From: Morinoia aosen
Taxonomy: Eukaryota; Arthropoda; Malacostraca; Amphipoda; Talitridae
Length of the DNA stretch: 64,000 nt
Direction: 5' to 3'
Assembly: GCA_030386875.1 (NCBI GenBank)
Contig: CM059575.1
Span: forward strand, 43,802,859-43,866,858
How positions within the stretch are numbered: the stretch's first letter is position 1; every line of letters starts with the position of its first letter. The notes beneath the pieces are model-generated. The model was not told the DNA's origin. It searched no databases and worked only from the letters and a program-made list of their open reading frames with translations. Below, piece by piece: positions 44,331 to 59,160 of the stretch. Both the position numbers and the translations under genes were made by a program.

Positions 44331-47300
44331 CCCTATTGCGTATGGTTATATAGACATATAAACAATCTAAAAACGAAGTCCTGGTTCTGTAACTTCAAAT
44401 TTGTAGAAGAAGATAGGTTTAAAAAAAACTATTTAATCATATTTTTCGAAAATAAAAAAAATCCAGAGCAGATACAAAAATTTTGTCCAGGTAACAAATG
44501 ATGTTTGCATCATTTCACACCTACTGTGACAATTTCAGAGAAATCCATCCGTAAATAACGGACTTTTTTTACCCAGACGGTGTCCTTAATGAATAAAAAA
44601 TCTTAGCAACAGATCTGGTGCTCGTAATACTGGCATTGTGCAGAGCCACTGGCCGCATCCAAAGGAAGTTCAGCAAAAATATTGTTCTTCAACTCGCTAA
44701 AGTTCAAGTCTTCAGGTATGAAGCGAAGCAGAGCACTATATACAACACAGTCGAAACACATTCTCAATCTTCAAAATTTTCCGCCGTCACGTAGAAATGC
44801 ATCATACAGTCTTGAGAGGGATGAATTGACATTCCGAATCATTAGAAAAAATACTGCCATTAGAAGAAAAAATCGGTTGGCGATAGTTTGTACTGTCGTT
44901 ATTTCACTGTCGGCGGAAATGCAGACGCTTATTTTATCGCCAAAATCTGCCTGGGCAGCAGCCTCGTCTTCCAAGCGATGTATTGCTCCAACCGCGATTC
45001 TCTTCATATTCCATGCTAGCGGTGCGGGCTGATGCCTGGCCCAAACAATCTGGACTACACTTCAATTTTATGCTGTAGCATAAACAATTATAGGAAACAG
45101 ATTTATATGAACTTATTTGAAAGAAAAAGTATCGCTGCATGTTTCCTAGGATTTTTAAAGTCTGGTCTGCCTGGTTGGGAAATCAACGGTTGGGAATTGC
45201 CTAGTTTGCCTGGTTGGGAATTGAAGTTGTTCGGTGACGGATATTTTTCGGGATTACGAGATGGTTACTTGTAAAATATCAAGGCATTTTGAGCAACTAA
45301 TATTTTTCCACCAAGCATCGTTACAGCGGTATTGAGTCCAATCGGTTAAGTACAAATTCTCAATCGGATTGTGACGGTTGAAAATTTATACAATTTTTTT
45401 AATTCAGCTAGAATGAGGTTGAAATTAAAGTTTAGTTTCGTTTCCTGGTATAGAATTTCAGGATATATCCATCAAAATTGAGCCGTATGTTTTTGTTTGA
45501 AAACACCGGAATGAGCTATTACATTATTATGTGCTTCAAGATATTCAGAAATGAATGTACATCAGATTATTCCACTGTATTTTACAATCACCTTCTTTCC
45601 ATCAGAGTGATGTATTAGACGTGTTTTAATGAATAAATTCCAAGCAAGTAGCAGCTTATGCACTGCACAGAAATTCATTACCAATACGTGCATGTGAGAA
45701 TGTTGTATGAAAAGTTACATGATTCATTCAGATCTCTACTTGGGTTGGAATTTCAAATTTCAGTCCTAAAAACAACTCAAAAGACTGCTGCCAAAGAAAA
45801 TTAAATCCTAATCAGTTAAGAAGTCATTGCAAGAAATTATGCGGTTATTTACTGGTATCGACAACAATTGAATAATGATTATAATTACTAAACAGCTGAG
45901 CGTAATGCGTACGACCAGCATATATACCAAATGAATGCAATTGGGAAGATTTCAGTAGTTGGAAAATTGGCTTGGTACATACGCTTCAACGACGTGTGAT
46001 GTGCTGTGAGATGTTGCTTTCATGATCACTTGAATTATCGAAATCTAAGTTGATCAAAAATCTAGCAATCTTAGAGTTCGATAACCGGTTGAGGAAGTAA
46101 ACCATTTATACGATGGAGAAGAATTCACCTGACAAAAAAGTGTTTGTGGCCTAGTGTGATGATACTTTTAAAATTGCCCATCAGGGACTGTTGCACAATA
46201 ATTCACGATAAATAATTATTAGTGATCTCGCTCTGTAATGCAATTAGCCAATCAAAATCCGCAATGAACCAGAAACGAAAACATTTTGTCTTCCATTACG
46301 ATAATATAGCAATGTGCGTACGTTTTGCTCAACAAAAGCTTAATTTAGAAATATTTTTTATTTATCTTGCTTGTTTTCTTGAAGTTATTTTATCACTTGC
46401 TTAGGAGACTGTTATACCATTTGAGTGACTTCAGGTTGACATCATGGATGATATAACGAAAATAAGTTAGGGTCATATTTTGAATCAATAAAAAGTGTGA
46501 TATTTATAACCTCATTAACCGATGTAAAATAATATAAATGTTGCATGATAACTCATCATTTCATGCAAAATGGGGTTTTGATTGACAATATATATCCCAA
46601 AATATACAACGTACATCCACCACACGCTGATAAAACTACATACTCTATCACTAAATTGTTTTATTGCGCGAAAATTTGAAGGAAGAATTACGAATTATCG
46701 TTAATTACGCCTTTTCTCATTATTATCAGTTTCATACAGACTCTTTTCTCGTTTTATTCTTAAAATTCACATACCATCAAAAAAGGAAAAGTTGAATCAT
46801 AAATCTAACATTAATGAGTTGAAGTAAAATTCTTTGTAAAAAATAATGACCTCTTAAATTTTCCGTGGTCTCCAAAAGAAAGAGTAAAAGATAACATCTC
46901 ACACCAGGGTTATTCTATTAGCATTGTCGAGGCAAAAAATACTCAAATTTGGCAAGCTTCATGCATAATTTCGCCATAAAAATTGGTAATAGATGATGAT
47001 CTGGTTAGTAATAGATGATGAGTGATTCCCGGGCACATTTTATTATAAAAAAGAGTAGATATGATAATTTTAGCAAGGAAAATAGACCAAACTAGCAGGC
47101 TTGGCTCGCACTTTTGTACATTCCCTCTCTGCTTCACCTCGCGAGCCCCAGCAGGACAGCTCGGCCCGCACCTCCCTACAGAGGGCAGACTCCTTGGCTT
47201 CAAAATTAGCCGCTATTTTTTCTGGAAAGCTCTCTCCAGCGGCGCTATAGCGGCGCCTCATCAACCCTTCAGCGAATGCATCACTTAACCTATCAACCCT

Positions 47301-49423
47301 CGTTATTGAAACGATGACGCAGTTGATGACCAAATTCATCTTGAATGGCGTACGCTTGTGAAGCTTTACATTTTTGGTAACACCTCGCCAGGTAAGGCTT
47401 AGAAAAGAACTCTGCCAGTCGAGGCGTACCCGGTCTCAACTCTGAAGTCTCTGCACAAAGCGCGCCCAGCCATGCATTATTCAGTTCTCCAATGAATATC
47501 AGCCTGAGCGCAAATGATGCATTTCTTTGAACAGGGTAACTGGAGTGCATGTACTGAGCACCCGCGCTGCCGCGAACGGCGGTTTGTCTTGCGCGTTGTG
47601 CCACACGATCGTCACACTGGGTGTTCACAGCTATTGTTTGTCCTAAAGTACGATAAAATTGGTGAAAATGTTCATAACTATTCATAGAAATATCATAAAC
47701 TAGCAACTAGGAAATCTAAATTTTGATGTTTAGGAAGGTTGGCCCCAAAACACTCGTCAGGAACGAACTTTATAAAGAGGATATAAAGAGTGTAAACACA
47801 ATCTCCGCTGCGAGAATATTGACATTCAAGAAATATTGTACTTAATCATAAAATCATAAGAATTTGCACACGCTTTCACATAGCAAAGTTTTCTATACAT
47901 CTGATATTAGAATGCACTTTACATTACACAATACCTCCTACGTGAAACAAAGAACTTCTCACTACGAGTTTAATCCGTTTCCAGCGTGAGCATATTTTCT
48001 GGAAATTCTCTTAAGAATAATTTATCTTATTTAGATCAATTACTAAAATAAATCAGGTCTGGTCCCCACTTAAATTTCGTTGGTAATTTTTCCTAAATGA
48101 AATGAACAGTTAAAAACAATAAAACAGTCCTTGAAATTTGTATCGATGAGGACTCAAAAAAGAAATATTTTTAAGCTTGGGGACTTATTATTTTTATTTT
48201 TGAATATATGACACAGAATCTGATCTCTGTACAAATAGGTGAGGCACGTTTGTGTATGTATAAAAATTTATTCGCATTCATCGCACGAACAAAAAAAAAT
48301 AATCTGGGAGTTTCAATACGTGAAAATGTATTTTCCACTAAATATAAAGCAAAGACTGATTCTTTGCTTTAAAATTTTCCCAAAACGCTGGTTTGGCCAA
48401 TTTTTCTCAGAGATCCTTTGTGGTCATTCTTGAGTAAATTAATCTCATAGATGTTCAAGTTTTCTTTCAGCGTTCACATACCATGAAATATCTAGAAGGG
48501 AAAATGTGACGTTGGAGTCGAATACAACTATAAAATGAAAAAAGAATAATGGCTACTATTATCGTTGCCACGGCTTTCACTGGTGAGTGGTGGCGTTTTA
48601 TCTTGTAAGAACCACATATCGTACGTGTACGGCTAAATTTTCTAGTTCTAGAAATAAATATCCTGTTTCATTTTTTTGCAAACGTCTGTTGTTACAGTCA
48701 TTATTCTGTCCTTCTCAATGAACGAGAAGACGCTGATCTGCATGTGCACAAGACTGTGATGCATCAGACTCCTTGTCTTTGAAGGAGTAGCTCGTCACTA
48801 ATCATGGGTTTCCAAGACACCCGATCCTGAAATTTTATGTCTTTACGCGTTAACAAATGTGCTACGTCGATTGTGATTGGTCATGCAATGAAAATTTGAA
48901 CATATCTCATTCCCAAAACGCGCAATTTTTCCGTCGTAGTGCACGGTATTAACAGCGGGTTGGCTAAATTTTGTATCGACAAAGTTTCAAAGAAAGAAAG
49001 AAAAAAATAAAAACAGCTTATTTTTAATAGAGATGGAACAGTTTATTCAACTCACATCTGACTGTGTAAACAAAAATTCAAGAAACGTGTTTGTAGATCA
49101 GTTGAAAGAATTTATGCAGTTAGTTTACCGTTTCTGAAAATTAGGAATTACACGAGTTATGATTGGTTAACTGTACAGAAATGATAGAGTAAACTGATCA
49201 ATTTCTTACTATTATCGTAATGCATAATGAACGATAGTAATAGAATACAAACAAAGCTTCATGTTGAACATCATAATAATATTATCACGTGAGCCAATGT
49301 TTAGCATTCCTACATATTTCGTTCTCTAACTTCTCTAAAAAAAGGTAGATGTCTAAAACTTCAACTTTGATTAACGTTTAAAAAATATTAACTCGCCCAA
49401 CTCCTATAACCATTCCTCTAGCT
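44331..49423. other. AT-rich non-coding DNA
   Basis: No convincing gene was seen. A short internal duplication around CTGCCTGGTTGGGAA lies at about 45165-45225. A GC-richer patch lies at about 47080-47620, with ORFs on both strands that lack recognisable domains. Confidence 0.4.
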
Positions 49424-49566
49424 CAGGGGCTACCACTAGAAGGATGCGAGACGATATTCCAGGGGTGCGAGAAAAGTCCAGGTAAATAATAGGGTGTTGG
49501 CTATATATCGGTATTTTTGTTTCAGGGGGTGCGGGGGTCGAATAAAATTTCTTTTGGGAACCCTGG
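49424..49566. mobile_element. hAT-like MITE
   Basis: A 143-bp segment starting CAGGGGCTACCA and ending, on the minus strand, CCAGGGTTCCCAA. CAGGG-type ends are typical of hAT elements. The flanks are CTCTAGCT at 49416-49423 and CTCTAACT at 49567-49574, 7 of 8 matching, as expected for an aged 8-bp target duplication. The inverted ends are short and imperfect, so the call is moderate. Confidence 0.5.
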
Positions 49567-52500
49567 CTCTAACTGGGTGAATGTTGTCTTGTGTCGTCGT
49601 GACTTACGAGTTCACCTCCCTTTTTTATCTCTCACTGATCCCTTCACTTTGGAAATTTACAGAATAAAGCACAATGCCACTATTGTGACACAGACGCCGC
49701 TAAATTTTACACACGATTCTTACAAAAATTCACTGCGTAGCTCGTCGTTCTTTTTTGTGTAAGCTGACAGTGAAGCGGGCATGCTTATACTGTGGAAGCT
49801 GGAAGGTATCTGAGGCGTGAAATTTCTTACACAGCCCCAGTGAAGCGCCACCTCAGCGTGCACAGACGGCACTCAAGTTATTTCCAAGGCTTATTATGAT
49901 AAAAATGAACATAATTTTTGAAACTAATTTTATTAGATGAACAGTAGATTTTCTACTGCTCAGAAATAACTTATCGAATTCCCAAGTTTCTGGGAAGTTA
50001 CTTGGACTTAAAAAAAAAATGGGTGTTTCATCAAAATACTCATAAATGATATTTTCGAGACATTGTAAATATTCTAAAATGACACTGGGCGATTGCCAGA
50101 CTTCAATCCTAAAAGAAGCATTTGGGTGACCTCGAAGAATAATATGATTTCAATGATCCCAAACGCATGACCAATTTGAATATGATTTCAGCATGTAAGA
50201 AAGAATTGTCTAATTACTGCCTAGGAAAAACAAAGAAACACTTTTATGTATGTTATTTTCCACTAACTATCGACTTTCGGAACTATTTTCGAATGATTTG
50301 CAAATTTTTTAGTGCTTTAAGCAAACTTCAGTTTTCCATTCGCTAAGCTCAAGTTTTTTATCACTTTTCGTGAAAGATGCGTACTCGATTATATAACTTT
50401 AATTTCAAAAGAATTTGAATAAATACCTTCAATGCCTCATCAATATCGCATCCATGAATGGAGATGAATTTATTCCTCGAGCTCGGGTACATAGCTCGAA
50501 GTATTGATGCCTTCGCTCTCTAGTGTCTAGTGTTCACGTGTGTTGAGCTAACTGAATTCAAACATAAAAGCTAAAGCTAATTTGTTCATAACACCTGAAA
50601 CGTTCTTAAATGCAAGAAAGCTTTAAAATTTCATACCTTTTTTGTTATACTATTATTTCTGTTTCATTAATAAAGTCATTTTCAGGGTAAGCATTAGTAT
50701 TGTACGAATAAAAACTAGTGAGCAAAAAAATTAAATTTCTCTGGCACACCATGTGCGTAACGTCAATTATTCTCTTTCAGCATCTCTCTTGAAATAGCGA
50801 GCAAAATTGTTGCATACGCAATTTTTTTAGGAAATTTAGCGCCTGAGTTTTCAGAAGTGATTGCTGACTTTGTATTCAGCTATGTACTAAATCTCAGCGT
50901 CTACAGCGCATTTTTGTACAAACTAAATCTCAGCGTGTACAGATTGTATTTACCATGGTTCCTGTTATTCATCTAATACTGTGGTTGACTCAGGTTATGA
51001 GTAACTATAATTAGCTGGAGCAAATTATCTAATAATTCTAATGAATAAGATTCTCATAAGATGTTGTATAACACTCTAACATTGCCTGAATTTGGATATA
51101 AATTGTTCAATCCGAAAAAGCCAATACTACGACGCAAGAAGGGCTACCACCGTGATTAAAATAAAAAATACAGTTGAAATAGACAACAACTGCTCATGCA
51201 GCGCACTAGCTTCGCACGCTATTATAGAGTATCCTGAGGGTGTCTTTGTTCCGCTGGGCTTAAATAGATACGTTAAGTTTTTTACGAAAATTATGTGAGC
51301 AACCCATTTGGTGTGTTGAAATATGATCATGCTTGGTAGTCACTCCCAAGTCGGCCTCCTGTTCCTGACTCTACTCTGCACTACAGCATACAGGACGCGC
51401 CACACAAGCGTAAATGTACATGTAAAGTATTGTCATTTTTCTTCCGTTTTTGCATTTTGTTGAATGAGCTTCATATTACATCAATTGGCTTTGTACTCAT
51501 CAATTTGATAGTACAGTAGTAAAACATGACAGTGCAATGACGCTTCAACAAGCCGGACGACAGCTGAAAATATTTTGAGCTGGATCACATCACCAGCGAC
51601 TCCGAGTTGAAAAATGTAAATCCATCTCGGAGTCTGCCAGCTAATGTACTGTGATGGTCAGCAGGTCTGTGGTTCCCACATGCGACGTGCTCCACTTCCC
51701 GAGGGGCTGAGTTCTGGTCTACCAACCCTGACTTACAAAACGTTTATAACTGCTAACAATTAATTTTGAATTACCTGTATTATTATTCTGCACAGCTGCA
51801 AAGAAAGGTGAAAGAAAATGGTTGTATACAACATAAAAAGTGCATTTCAGCATACTTCATCATTTAAAACTGTTGTGCATGAAACTTATTTTCTTTTTTG
51901 GCATCTTAACACAACAATTTTCCCTGAAAAAATACAGTTTAATATCGTTTATAAAATTTGCTATAACCGTGCCACACTTTTGGGAAATAATTGTTAACAT
52001 TGTTTTGGCTGTACCAAATGTTTCTTGATTTGCAGTCAATAGGCTTGCAAACAATGTCCATCTATGAAAAGGTGCACGCACACTCAACACTATATTTGTT
52101 ATTTTACCCTCTTTTCGGTTAACGATTTCAGTTTAAAAATTTTGTTATAAACTTTCCAAGTATACTTTCCTGCTCTTTTCGCTAAACTTAAAAGCAATGC
52201 CATCGTACCCCAAATTTAGAAATGTACCACCCATAAACGCGCGATATTCCCTCAAGAGCCGTGCAAGTCGTAATATGCATGTCCCACCCAGCGAGCTCTT
52301 ATGATCGAGACTTGCAGGGCACGGGGCTTGGAATTATTGAACTAGTACCATATTTTTTTTCTACTTCTCAATATTACACAGCGAATTAATTAGCTCAAAA
52401 AATGAACTATCTCAGAGCTAATCTCATGTTGTAACTGAATATAAATTAATAATTTTTGTTTCATGGTCAGCTGCTTTTGGTTTTCGTAACAAGAAACCTA

Positions 52501-55500
52501 TGCATAATAAGTAGAAGTTGGAACCTTCACTCCGTATCATACATGGTTTCTAAAAACAGTCATTCGATAAATTATGATTGTTTTATAACTATACTCGAGT
52601 ACAAAATGCTTTTTAGCAGTCATTGTTTAACAAGTTTTTGGTAATGTTCATCGATAGCTGTCGATTGCTATTGGTCAATGCTAACTAAATTCACCTAGGC
52701 TCGTAATAATACTCGTTATTTCAGAGATACTTTTCCTTTACAATTTTCGCTATACTTATTTATGTAAATGTTCACAATATTAAGCTGCGTAGCATTTACG
52801 CTGATAGCTGGTACTCGCGTATCCATGTACTGTTTATAGAATTTTAAAATTACCAGTTTCCTTGCTTCCCTGCTGCCAAAATAGCCGTATTGCTGCGTAA
52901 CGACAGAAATGTACGTATGAAACATCGCGTAGTGTAAACGAAACACGGCACTTTGCTTAGCTATACTCGTGCCAGAAATGACTTTAATCGAGAATATTAC
53001 GTCTTTGACGCAGAGCTCTGAGGGTAAACTTCACAAATGTATAATTAGTAGATCCGTTTTTTTATTTTTGGCTACGGTTACATTTGAAATTCGAAATTAC
53101 TCAATTGCTTTGGTCATGGATGAACGCTCTAGCACTCCTAGTAAAAGTACATAATTTCCACATGGCTGTAAAATTAATGGTCATTATATCTACCATATTG
53201 CTTGAACGTAGGTGAACAGGAAAATTGGTGCAGTTTAGAAGAGCCTGTATTTTTTAATTACAATTTCAACATCTTCAATGACACATTTTTTTAGTTATAA
53301 ACACGCAGCAGTTTTCTTGTTACCTAGAGTTAAGTAACAGTTTATTTCAAAATGAATCATGACGAAAATAGGAACTTATTTTATAATAATAGACTCAAAA
53401 TGAATTTCTTTCCTATGAGACCTGAACAGTTTTATCACGCTCGTGTTGCGGGTCAACTCCTTGAGGTGAAGAAATGCATACCATTAATAAAAGACTGGAG
53501 CCATTAATCAAAGTACACTTAAATTAAGTGCACTTTTAGTTAAGAAATTAGCCTTTTACGAAACTCAAGAAGCATGTCAAGGCTTATAAATAACAGGTGC
53601 TTTACGTACGCCGCATGATTCGTAATGCCGTTAAATGACGAAAATGGTCCTATATATATATATAGGACAAGTACTGGTAGCATGAAAGTTATACACAGCA
53701 CCAAACTGACATGTTCTAACTAGTGACATAACTAGCTAGATTGAGGTTTTATTGCAACACCGCTATTTTAGAAAGCTAGCTACTTAACTTTGATCGTAAA
53801 GGAATCCACAATTTTAATGCCTCCTGTTTCTGCACCAGAACTTATCAACATTGAAGATATCTTTTTTTAATTCTAAGGTCACAATTTATGGCGATGAGCT
53901 GACAAACATGGAGCGATACACTGGAAAACATGCTCTCCAAGGCTAGAGTGGCAACTTCTCTAGTCTGAAAACTATAATATTACACGACGAGAAATTTAAA
54001 TTCGACGCTCAGTACTTTTCCTCCCTTAAAGGATGGTAGCCAATTTAGGAAAGTAAAGTACTGCCAGAAGAAACGTCTGAATAAGAAGAAGTAGGAAGGA
54101 ATGTTAAGAAATCTAAATCATCCAATAGAAGCGATTACACATTCTAAAAATTGATATTGATGAAATATTCAACTTTGGATAAGTTGTGTGACAATAAATA
54201 TGATATTTATTCAAAAAGAGCTGACGAAATAATAAGCACGTGCGGTGGAAAAAAGAAGTAAGAACACAAATGGAGGTGTTTCAAAAACTTATTTTTCAAC
54301 AGCATTATTCGTGTGTGCTGGTATATGCCTTGCATATTTTTTTGTATCTGAATTTCGAACGTTTACTCGCAATAAAACGCACAAAGTTTTAGGTGAGTTC
54401 TGGGGCAAATGAAAAAAGATTTCAGTACGATTTTCTTGTCAACTACGGAAATTTTTGATGTGCACCCTATATCACTTCGCCCAAGACATCCCGACATGTT
54501 CTTCCACAGCAAGGACATCATTGATTTTTTATTTATCTAGGATCTAGGGAGGCTTTTGTTGCATTGTACACTTTTCTGTGATTTTGTAATGATCTCGCGT
54601 GAGTAAGAGGGTAACCGCAACGAAAGTAAAAAAAACACGACCACCCTCTGAATATGTATCAATACTCAGCAAGTTGTGGAGTCCGATTAAGTAATTCGGA
54701 AAGATGTTCGAGAAATATCCTAATGGAGTGCAGGGTTCTTTTGATTAAAATGAACTCGCTAGCAAATGAACTCACCTCACTAGCATTTGATCACTGACGG
54801 GCACTTATTTAACTGCAGTAGATTTTATCTCATAAACACGAGTCGGTGAAAATCAAAATCTTATTCCAAGGTGGTAGCAATACCTGCATCACAGATAAAT
54901 GAGTCCCGGATATATTTATCCAAATGGATTTATAAAATGATGCATCCAAGTCAATAAAATATAAAAGAATCTCAGACCTACACACTATTCAACGGAAAAC
55001 CTGCTGCTCAGACCACATCAGAAGCAAAGCCACGAAGTCTGCGAGCAAAAGGGAGGATAGATACTTCAGCACAGAATATTATAGCTTATAAGTGACTTAA
55101 TTAAAAAGAAAGAAGCAAAATCACTCAAAACAATAAATCTATTCCTGCCCTAGCCTCATACATATCACCGAAGAAGGTGAAATACCAGCGGAGCGAGAAG
55201 AGCCGGGCAGGCTTGCAGTCAGTCCCACCACCACGACAGCACCTATACAGAACACCGGGTAGCCTCCGCGTGCAATTGTGGTAGTTCCCCGGGCAAGGAT
55301 GAAGTGGAGTTCGCTAGCTCACGCGGGAAGGCAACCACATATGAACTCCAGAAGGTGAATTTTAAGAGCTTTTAACAAAACACTTTGAAGTGTAGGCAAG
55401 TTGAAGTGGCTCAAGTATGAGCGCGTACACGAATAATAACGATAATGATCACTGGATAATTCAAAACTAACTTAACAGAACAAGGTGTAGTTATTAGGCA

Positions 55501-58500
55501 AACCAATAGTTTGAAATTAGGCAGTGAAATACTAAAAATTACACGTATAGTTCGTAGTTATATCACAAGCATAGGAGACATTGGGTGAAGGAGGCTCGGG
55601 TGAAGTATTTTCAACACTCACTATCAAAGCCTTAGTAGTTAAAAATCGGCGCCTGTATTTGCTTAGATTTGATCAGTAAGGCCCACGCAGCACAATTCAG
55701 TTCAATTCGCTACAGCATAGTAGATGGCTGACGAGGCTGCCATGCTGCTACGTCAAACTGTGTAACTTCACGCAGGATATTTGTGCTAAAAGCTGTTGCT
55801 GGAGTTGCACGGAAATTTCTGCTTAGCCGCTGTGCAGCACAGAGGCTTCCGGCCGAGTCAATTTATGGTTGATCGCCGTGAACAAGGAGGTAATTTCTGA
55901 CTGAGACAAAGAAATAACAGTGGCTTGCTTGTTGCAAAATCGATGCAGCGGAGAATGTTACATTATTAATAAAGAATGCACGCCTTTAAATAACCACTAG
56001 TGTGCTACAAATTAACAGTAGCGCACTAAATCTAGGAATTTATTTTCAATGTTGGGATTAAAAGATAGTGTAGAATTCAAAAGACAGACACCGTTATATA
56101 ACACCGAAATGGAATATTAGATGGTAAGAGATCCACAATCAAATGAATAAGCTCGGCACTCACCCGGAATTGCTCACCCTTTACATTCATGGCATATCCT
56201 GATGTTCATTCGTAAGCCTACGATCTCTATACTAGCGGTGAGTTACGTTCAGCCGTCTCGGTTTTAGGACAAAGAAGAGACTTTTTTACCTGTATGCAGG
56301 CAAAGGAAAGAAGGGATTGAGTTTGGCAGGAGCCTAGCTCTTGCTTGGCGAGAAGAATAACCGGTAAAAAACATAAGAGGGACAAAAGATAAAACAGACG
56401 AGGAAAATTGCGACCAACTCACAAACGATGTCTAACGAATTCACAAAACTACATCAGGCCATACGTTATACAGAAAACAATTTACTCCAGTGGCATATGT
56501 GGGAGAAATTCCAAATAGCCACTGTATTTCAGGATTTTTTGGTGAAAATACTTACCAACAGTTAAGTGCATACCCTATTCTATAGAGCTGTCTTTTGCAG
56601 CTATATTCATTAACGAAATGTTAAACTTGGTAATGTTTATGATCATAACAAATGTGTGAACTTATTAAGGTTCTTTAATATTAACAGATTTAACGTCATA
56701 CTTTACACCTAAGAGGGATTTTATCATCAACGTTGCAGTGCTGCAGCTCTTCAGGAAGTTATACGGACAAACACTCACAGGGACGAAATATTTTACTGTG
56801 CACAATTTGGGATGAGCAGGCTCATAAAACCTCGATCGTTAAAATTTATTTAACGAACGCCTGCACAGTCTGAAGTGACATCAGACAGAGCAGCTCGTCA
56901 ACGGATCCGCTTCGTCTCGTTTCGACAAAATGTCAGAATGAAATTGCCATTTTTTTTATTTTTTGACTTGGAGGTGACCGTCAAACCATCGTCGTAATTT
57001 ATAAGTACCATTAATTTTTTCCAGTTGAGCACATGCTCGTACATTTCCCTGTTTTTTTTCAATTTGGTATCATATCGCCCTTCATGTTGAAATCTGAACT
57101 TAATTAATCATGAATAAAACTCAACACCATGCACGAACTTGGGAACAAAATTTGTTGTGGCCTGTGTTGTCAGAAACATAAAATACCAAGCCACTAGTGA
57201 CTCGTTAGGTAACGTTGTTTACATCGCATACTTAAAAAAAATGTATACTTACTTCGAAATGTTGTTGGGAATTTATCTTCCATCCTACAAGCTGAATCTT
57301 TCATGGAAAATTTAGTTGAAGTCTAATTTGAGAAATTAATAGGCATTTTGAGCAAACTAAACGCTCCAAAGGTCAGATTAAATGTTCAAGTTGTGGGCCT
57401 TCAGCATCGATACATTTCAGGGTACAAGTCAACCGATTCCGCACTTAGCACCACGATGTTCAATCGGATTCTTGCAAGCACCACTTGACCCGTACTCGTG
57501 TCCCCAAAGTCTCTGCACCACAGCAACATTCCCTAGCTTCCAGTTCCACTTCTGCTATTCAAGGCGTAAATGTGAAGTCACTTTTTCTGCACCAGTGCAA
57601 AATGTGTAGGCTTTTTTTGAACCTCTTAGAAATCCCATTGAACATTTTAGTGCGAAGCATATAATCGAAGAACCCTGAAAAGCCCATTTTCTTTTTGAAC
57701 AGAAACAGATCAATGGTCAAGTTGTTTACGTTACTTTATGTAATAAATTCTTGAAAAACAATCCGAAATATTTTTGCACAGAACGCTTGTAGCAGATTGC
57801 ATTCATAATACATAATACGGAGCGAGGCATTCATACAAGTTAGACCCTGACAAACGCAAATTTCGCCCTGCTTTATAGAGAAAAATTTGTATACTTTGAA
57901 ACCAGTTTTTATTTGTATACTGAGGGTTGCATTGGGTTAGGTTAACTATGACCATCCTATCACCTATTTTTTTTTGCGTGGTGTTTTACTGAACTCTTAC
58001 TCGATCACATCCCGACTGATGCAACCGGCGTACTCTGCAGAGTGGGTAAGTCTCTTGAAACAAAGTTGCAGTCTCGCACAGTATTGATATCGTGTCCAGA
58101 GCTGATGTGTAGCGGTTACGAATTAGGCATCATTCTAAATACTATCGTATTGAATGAAATATAGGACCTTATTCCTGTTATATGAACCACAAATTTTAGG
58201 GTAAAAGATTGGCCTTTAAGAAGTGCAAGCATAGAAGAAACTACAAGTAAGATTATAATGTGACCTTTTACAGCCTGGAATACAGGACAGGAATTATCCC
58301 AAAAGCTTCTCACTCCTCTTTCTTCAAGTTGACTTTTCCTCATGTCACGTTTAAAGGAAAATTAGCCATGAATGCAATGCTTGTCGATTATAAAACTATA
58401 AATGATTTTAGATTATTCCAGTTTTGGACCCCGCATCAGATGTTTTTGTAGCGAAAAACCGCGTGAAACTAAAAGTTTCTGCTATTTCTGTTCTCGTGGG

Positions 58501-58985
58501 GAGAGATGTCACACTAGCTACGAGTACTTAATTTGCAGACTCTGTGGTTCAATTGGACGTCCCGCGACACCAGCAAATTGACACAGATCTGTAGCTCACT
58601 CGTCCTTCTGAGTGGTCAGTGAGGTATAGCAGCCCTCACTCCTCAAGCGATACCGCGGTGTGAGCCGAGCAGGACAGATAGCAATCGCGCTGAAGCCTGG
58701 CTGTAGAGCCTGAAATGTGTGTGAGAAGATATCTGATATCAAGAGGAGGAGGTGAGATGCGTGTGAACAGTCCGGGGCAAGGGTGTGAAAGTTGGTTTTC
58801 ATTTTCGTTGTAGCCGCCCTGGTCGTTCCAGCCGATTACGTCATGGGCCAAGAAGAACAAAAACTGCCGAGTCAACTCTTGTTAATTTTTTTATTACTAT
58901 ATTTTAGCAAAAGTATAATTACTTAACTATAGTAAAGATTGACTCAGATCTGACTCAAAGCTACCTAGAGTGCTTGCATCAGAGT
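49567..58985. other. AT-rich non-coding DNA
   Basis: No gene, RNA gene or clear transposon was recognised. The one distinct local structure is a perfect 22-bp AT-rich palindrome at 53647-53668 (GTCC, seven TA pairs, GGAC). Confidence 0.4.
53647..53668. repeat. perfect 22-bp palindrome
   Basis: GTCC followed by seven TA dinucleotides and GGAC. It can extrude as a hairpin or cruciform; no function is evident. Confidence 0.9.
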
Positions 58986-59160
58986 TACGGAGTCGGAGTC
59001 TGGAGTCGGAGTCGCCGGAGTCGCATGTTTTAGGATGGAGTCGGAGTCGGAGTCGCTTCTCTGAAGTGTGATGGAGTCGGAGTTGGAGTCGCTTTTCCGA
59101 ATTTGGTGGAGTCGGAGTCGTTCATTCGGATGTGGTAGAGTCGTTGTTGGAGTCGCTATT
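58986..59160. repeat. GGAGTC-rich minisatellite
   Basis: Short runs of GGAGTCGGAGTCG recur about every 40-50 bp and are separated by related spacers (CTTCTCTGAAGTGTGAT, CTTTTCCGAATTTGGT, TTCATTCGGATGTGGT). It is a two-level repeat: hexamers inside a longer unit. Confidence 0.85.

Noticed and set aside
47061-47706. ORFs on both strands over the GC-richer patch
   Set aside because: Overlap on both strands, no domains; explained by higher GC and fewer stops.
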